From positions 520,482 through 584,481 of the forward strand of contig CAVVGH010000007.1 of assembly GCA_963747765.1 (NCBI GenBank): 64,000 nucleotides of DNA, in the 5' to 3' direction. The translations under genes were made by a program, and so were the position numbers. Position 1 is the first letter of the stretch. Each line of letters begins with the position of its first letter. The stretch comes from VRUE01 sp963747765 (GTDB taxonomy: Bacteria; Actinomycetota; Thermoleophilia; Solirubrobacterales; 70-9). The notes under the pieces were generated by a model. That model saw only the letters and a program-made list of their open reading frames with translations. It was not told the DNA's origin and ran no database searches. Of this stretch, positions 57,221-64,000 are shown piece by piece.

Positions 57221-57221
57221 A
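57216..57221 (-). promoter_or_regulatory. -10 box of murA (TACCCT), overlapping the divergent hydrolase -10
   Basis: The minus strand reads TACCCT 11 nt before the murA ATG at 57204. The two divergent promoters cannot both be occupied at once. Confidence 0.45.
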
Positions 57222-57230
57222 CCTTTCGCA

Positions 57231-58238
57231 ATGCGCAGAGGTTGGAAGATCCTGATCGGCATCGTGGCGGCAATCGCGGTGCTGCTCGTGGTCAACATGC
57301 TGGTGACCGATGCCGAAACCAAGTCCGCCGAAGTCACCGAACCCGGCGGTCGCCTCCTCACACTGCCCGGCGGCGACCTGGAGGTCGTCGAAAGAGGGCC
57401 GCGGGCCGGCAGCCCCGTCGTGCTCATCCACTGCTTCACCTGTGCAATCGACTGGTGGGACCAGGTGATGCCCCGCCTCGCCCGCCGACACCGCGTGATC
57501 GCTGTCGACCTGCTCGGCCACGGCGGCTCGGAAAAGCCCGCCTCTGGTTACTCGATCCCCGATCAAGCCGACCTGGTTGCCGCGGCGCTGGGCAGGTTGA
57601 ACGTGCGCGATGCGGAGGTGGTCGGCCATTCGCTCGGCGGTGCAGTCGCGGTCGCCCTCGCCCAGCAGTCGCCGCAGCTGGTCGACCGAGTGGTCATCGT
57701 CGATACCCCGCCCACTCACGAAAAGGGAGACCTGGGCCTGGTTGCCAAGCTCGCGTTTGCCCCGGTCATCGGCCAGGCCCTGTGGCGGATCAAGCCCGAC
57801 TTCTCGGTGCGCAAGGGGCTCGAGGTCGCTTTCGCCCCAGGCTTCGACGTACCCGACGCATTCGTCGCCGACGTCAACCGCATGAACTACAGCGCCTACT
57901 ACGACTCGGCGACCGACTCGGAGGACTACATCAAGGCAGAGCCGCTCGACGCGCGGATGAAGGAAACGGGCAAGCCCCTGCTGGTGATCATGGGCGCCGA
58001 TGAGCAGATCGTGACCGACCCCGCCGAACGGCTTGCCGAATACCGGGCCACCGTGCCCGGCGCGCAGACCAGGCTGATCCAGGGCGCTGGCCACTCCCCC
58101 AACGTCGAGAAACCGGCAGAGACAGCGGCCCTGATCCTCGACTTCGATCGGGTTGCGCCAGGCCCAAGTAAGCGCGCCACCGGGCACGGATTGCAAGAAC
58201 CGCTGCAGAAACACGATGCCGTCCGGAGCCGACCGTAG
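57231..58238 (+). CDS. membrane-anchored alpha/beta hydrolase
   Basis: The 335-residue protein has an N-terminal signal-anchor helix (residues about 6-25) and an alpha/beta-hydrolase domain. LIHCFTCAIDWWDQV lies near residue 64, VDLLGHGGSEKP near 90, nucleophile GHSLGG near 127, MGADEQIVTD with the acid near 248, and GAGHSPNVEKP with the His near 282. An esterase or lipase-like enzyme acting outside the membrane is likely. TAGGGT lies 10 nt upstream of the ATG. Confidence 0.85.
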   Translation: MRRGWKILIGIVAAIAVLLVVNMLVTDAETKSAEVTEPGGRLLTLPGGDLEVVERGPRAGSPVVLIHCFTCAIDWWDQVMPRLARRHRVIAVDLLGHGGSEKPASGYSIPDQADLVAAALGRLNVRDAEVVGHSLGGAVAVALAQQSPQLVDRVVIVDTPPTHEKGDLGLVAKLAFAPVIGQALWRIKPDFSVRKGLEVAFAPGFDVPDAFVADVNRMNYSAYYDSATDSEDYIKAEPLDARMKETGKPLLVIMGADEQIVTDPAERLAEYRATVPGAQTRLIQGAGHSPNVEKPAETAALILDFDRVAPGPSKRATGHGLQEPLQKHDAVRSRP

Positions 58239-58241
58239 ATT
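58236..58241 (+). promoter_or_regulatory. -10-like box before the 66-residue ORF (TAGATT)
   Basis: TAGATT starts inside the hydrolase stop codon and ends 7 nt before the ATG at 58249. Confidence 0.35.
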
Positions 58242-58248
58242 CGAACTC

Positions 58249-58449
58249 ATGTTCGATACGAAGAAACCCATCAGCGGCCAGCTGGCCGATGCTGCAGACC
58301 TGGTGATCGACTTCGCCACCCTCGGCGAGTACGGCCTCGAGCCGGTCGGCCGGCCCGCACAGCCCTGCGAGACTCGCCGACGCCCTGGCTTCCCACGCAG
58401 CACTGGATCTTGGAACTCGGCAATCAGCCGTTTCTCCACCCACTCCTGA
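58249..58449 (+). pseudogene. possible 5' remnant of a gene between the hydrolase and the 5S rRNA gene
   Basis: A 66-codon frame starts MFDTKKPISGQLADAADLVIDF, which reads like genuine protein. It then turns into Arg/Pro/Ser-rich text and ends just before the rRNA terminator. Other frames become more protein-like after about residue 33, which suggests a frameshift or truncation. I do not recognise a family. The leaderless-type box upstream is the main support. Confidence 0.3.
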
Positions 58450-58472
58450 AGGCGGAGCAAAGCACGGGCACG

Positions 58473-58500
58473 AAAAAGGGCCGCCCGTAAGGGCGGCCCT
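58473..58500 (-). terminator. rho-independent terminator of the rRNA operon
   Basis: On the minus strand AGGGCCGCCC and GGGCGGCCCT pair around TTAC and are followed by TTTTT. It lies just beyond the 5S gene. Confidence 0.92.
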
Positions 58501-58505
58501 GAAGA

Positions 58506-58622
58506 ACCGGCGGCGACCTACTCTCCCAGGAGGTTGCCCTCCAAGTACCATCGGCGCTGAGGGGCTTAACTGCTCTGTTCGGAATGGGAAGAGGTGTTTC
58601 CCCCTCGCTATGCGCCACCGGA
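58506..58622 (-). rRNA. rrf: 5S ribosomal RNA
   Basis: The minus strand reads GGTGGCGCATAGCGAGGGGG near the 5' end, CCCATTCCGAACAGAGCAG in the loop B/C region, and GATGGTACTTGG with GGGAGAGTAGGTCGCCGCC at the 3' end. The ends are set by the closing helix and are good to a few bases. Confidence 0.93.
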
Positions 58623-58643
58623 ATTTGTCGAGACATCGCCCCG

Positions 58644-58669
58644 GTGGAGCTTGAAAACCGCACAAGGCC
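58644..58669 (-). other. 3' strand of the 23S processing stem
   Basis: GTGGAGCTTGAAAACCGCAC.. (plus strand) is complementary, with few mismatches, to 61765-61790 in the 16S-23S spacer. Together they form the RNase III-type stem around 23S. Confidence 0.7.
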
Positions 58670-58691
58670 ATAGGTAAGAAATAAATATCCG

Positions 58692-61683
<2,992 letters not shown>

Positions 61684-61902
61684 TGACGGTGAGCGACCCG
61701 TACACATAAGTGACGGGTCGTAATTAAATACCCAGAGCCTGCCCACATTGGACAGACTCAAATTGGCCTTGTGCAGTTTTCAAGGTCCACCGAGGCGCGC
61801 GCAGCGGATGCCTTCCGCCGGCGGTCTCTCAAAACTGAGCAGCGTTCCCGGTGACATGAGTCACCGGGGAGCCCGGTCGACGTTCTAGAGAAATCTCCCT
61901 AG
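61684..61902 (-). other. 16S-23S internal transcribed spacer without tRNA genes
   Basis: The spacer is about 219 bp. It holds one strand of the 16S processing stem (61821-61844, complementary to 63599-63622) and one strand of the 23S stem (61765-61790). No tRNA-Ile or tRNA-Ala sequence is present. Confidence 0.85.
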
Positions 61903-63446
<1,544 letters not shown>

Positions 63447-63598
63447 AAGTACTTCTACAGAGAGTGTCATGCCTGACAGGTCGTCGCGCACACAAAGTCG
63501 ACGACCGACATGACGGGTAAATCAGACCACTCGGCACGCTGACGAGCCGAGTGGATCGGGCTCAAACACCCACAGGCCGAATCGACCCGTGGGATGCA

Positions 63599-63622
63599 CG
63601 CTGCTCAGTTTTCAAAGACCGC
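63599..63622 (-). other. 5' strand of the 16S processing stem
   Basis: The transcript reads GCGGTCTTTGAAAACTGAGC.. here and can pair with the spacer at 61821-61844 with two mismatches, closing a stem around 16S. Confidence 0.7.
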
Positions 63623-63695
63623 CGCGCCTCTGCGACGGGACTCGCCGCATTTCGCGCACGGGATTGGCACCGGGCCAACCCCAGAGGGACCGGGG

Positions 63696-63701
63696 AGTAT
63701 A
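63696..63701 (-). promoter_or_regulatory. -10 box of the rRNA operon (TATACT)
   Basis: The minus strand reads TATACT about 250 bp before 16S. The -35 position falls at the tyrS stop region and is weak. No second promoter was recognised in the leader. Confidence 0.55.
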
Positions 63702-63721
63702 GCGCCAGGCGCGCCGTTTGC

Positions 63722-64000
63722 CTAGCGGCCCGACTGGCTCCCCGACCTGACGCGGAGAAAGCGGCGCTTGCCGACCTGGACCACCGCACCCTCGAGCCGC
63801 CCGGGGTCCAGATCGAAGGCGTCGCCGGGCAGCGGCTCGCCAGCGACCTTGACGCCGCCCTGGGCGATCAACCGTCGCGCCTCGCTAGAGCTGAAGCCGA
63901 AGGCCCGTGCGATCAGCTTCGGCATGTGAACGCGCTCTCCGTCGGCGCCCAGATACGGAGTCGGGTCGACCTCGTCCACGTCGTCGGGTACGCCATGCAG
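63722..64000 (-). CDS. tyrS: tyrosyl-tRNA synthetase, C-terminal part
   Basis: The last 92 codons of a gene that continues beyond the right edge. The fragment holds GVPDDVDEVDPTPYLG followed by an S4-like RNA-binding domain: MPKLIARAFGFSSSEARRLIAQGGVKVAGE. This is the arrangement at the end of bacterial TyrS. The catalytic domain is outside the window. It lies just upstream of the rRNA promoter in the same direction, so read-through into rrn is conceivable. Confidence 0.85.
   Translation of the reverse strand: MHGVPDDVDEVDPTPYLGADGERVHMPKLIARAFGFSSSEARRLIAQGGVKVAGEPLPGDAFDLDPGRLEGAVVQVGKRRFLRVRSGSQSGR

Noticed and set aside
61684..61902. tRNA-Ile/tRNA-Ala genes in the rRNA spacer
   Set aside because: No cloverleaf, anticodon stem or T-loop GTTCGANTC pattern is visible; the spacer is filled by processing stems.

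Overview
The window is about 64 kb of GC-rich, densely coding chromosomal DNA. The gene content points to a Gram-positive actinobacterium: a SepF/YggS/PgeF cell-division cluster, a GarA/OdhI-like FHA protein next to an FtsR-like MerR regulator, an RsiG-like helical protein, MurT/GatD, a short HisG with HisZ, and a MurA whose catalytic Cys is Asp. Together with the 16S rRNA and a hycE/hycD-type cluster headed by an ArsR gene, this suggests a deep-branching class such as Thermoleophilia (Solirubrobacterales-like). That placement is inference. I see no transposase, integrase, phage, CRISPR or tRNA gene.

Layout. 1-5.2 kb: the tail of a probable hflX, dut, a minus-strand operon (lipid kinase, murT, a methyltransferase, gatD), and a membrane-anchored cyclophilin. 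5.3-7.9 kb: peroxiredoxin, hydrolase, VKOR and a DsbA-like oxidoreductase (extracytoplasmic thiol redox). 8.1-15.4 kb: a six-gene formate-hydrogenlyase/group 4 hydrogenase-like membrane complex on the minus strand behind an arsR gene. 15.5-30.9 kb: mixed metabolism, with two methyltransferases in the window's left half, SDR plus thiolase, ccdA, dinB, an RlpA-like protein under a c-di-AMP riboswitch, a WS/DGAT acyltransferase, nadE, a membrane HTH protein, an alkyl-DHAP-synthase-like flavoprotein and an SRPBCC protein. 30.2-48.5 kb: a long minus-strand housekeeping block. From upstream to downstream it reads CCA-transferase, pgeF, yggS, sepF, proC, yggT, lspA, rluD, rpsB, tsf, pyrH, frr, uppS, cdsA, dxr, rseP, ispG, proS, pgsA, rsiG-like, FHA, ftsR-like. 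48.6-58.2 kb: a polysaccharide deacetylase, the his operon (hisZGDBHAF), murA and a divergent hydrolase. 58.5-63.7 kb: a 16S-23S-5S operon on the minus strand with no spacer tRNA. The window ends inside tyrS.

Three genome-wide habits stand out. (1) Most operon heads carry a TANNNT box (usually TAGGNT) ending 6-11 nt before the start codon and no Shine-Dalgarno sequence. This looks like leaderless transcription and decides several start codons. (2) Gene 3' ends are repeatedly tandem-duplicated together with their stop codons (methyltransferase, ccdA/orf92, SRPBCC, hisF). (3) Three intergenic gaps (24.6-24.9, 34.4-34.6 and 49.6-50.0 kb) hold the same two-part structured element: one to three copies of a 70-bp hairpin unit, a linker, and a second long hairpin followed by a CT-rich tail. 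It always has the same polarity relative to the gene upstream of it. The compensatory changes in its stems make it the best candidate here for an undescribed RNA or DNA element.
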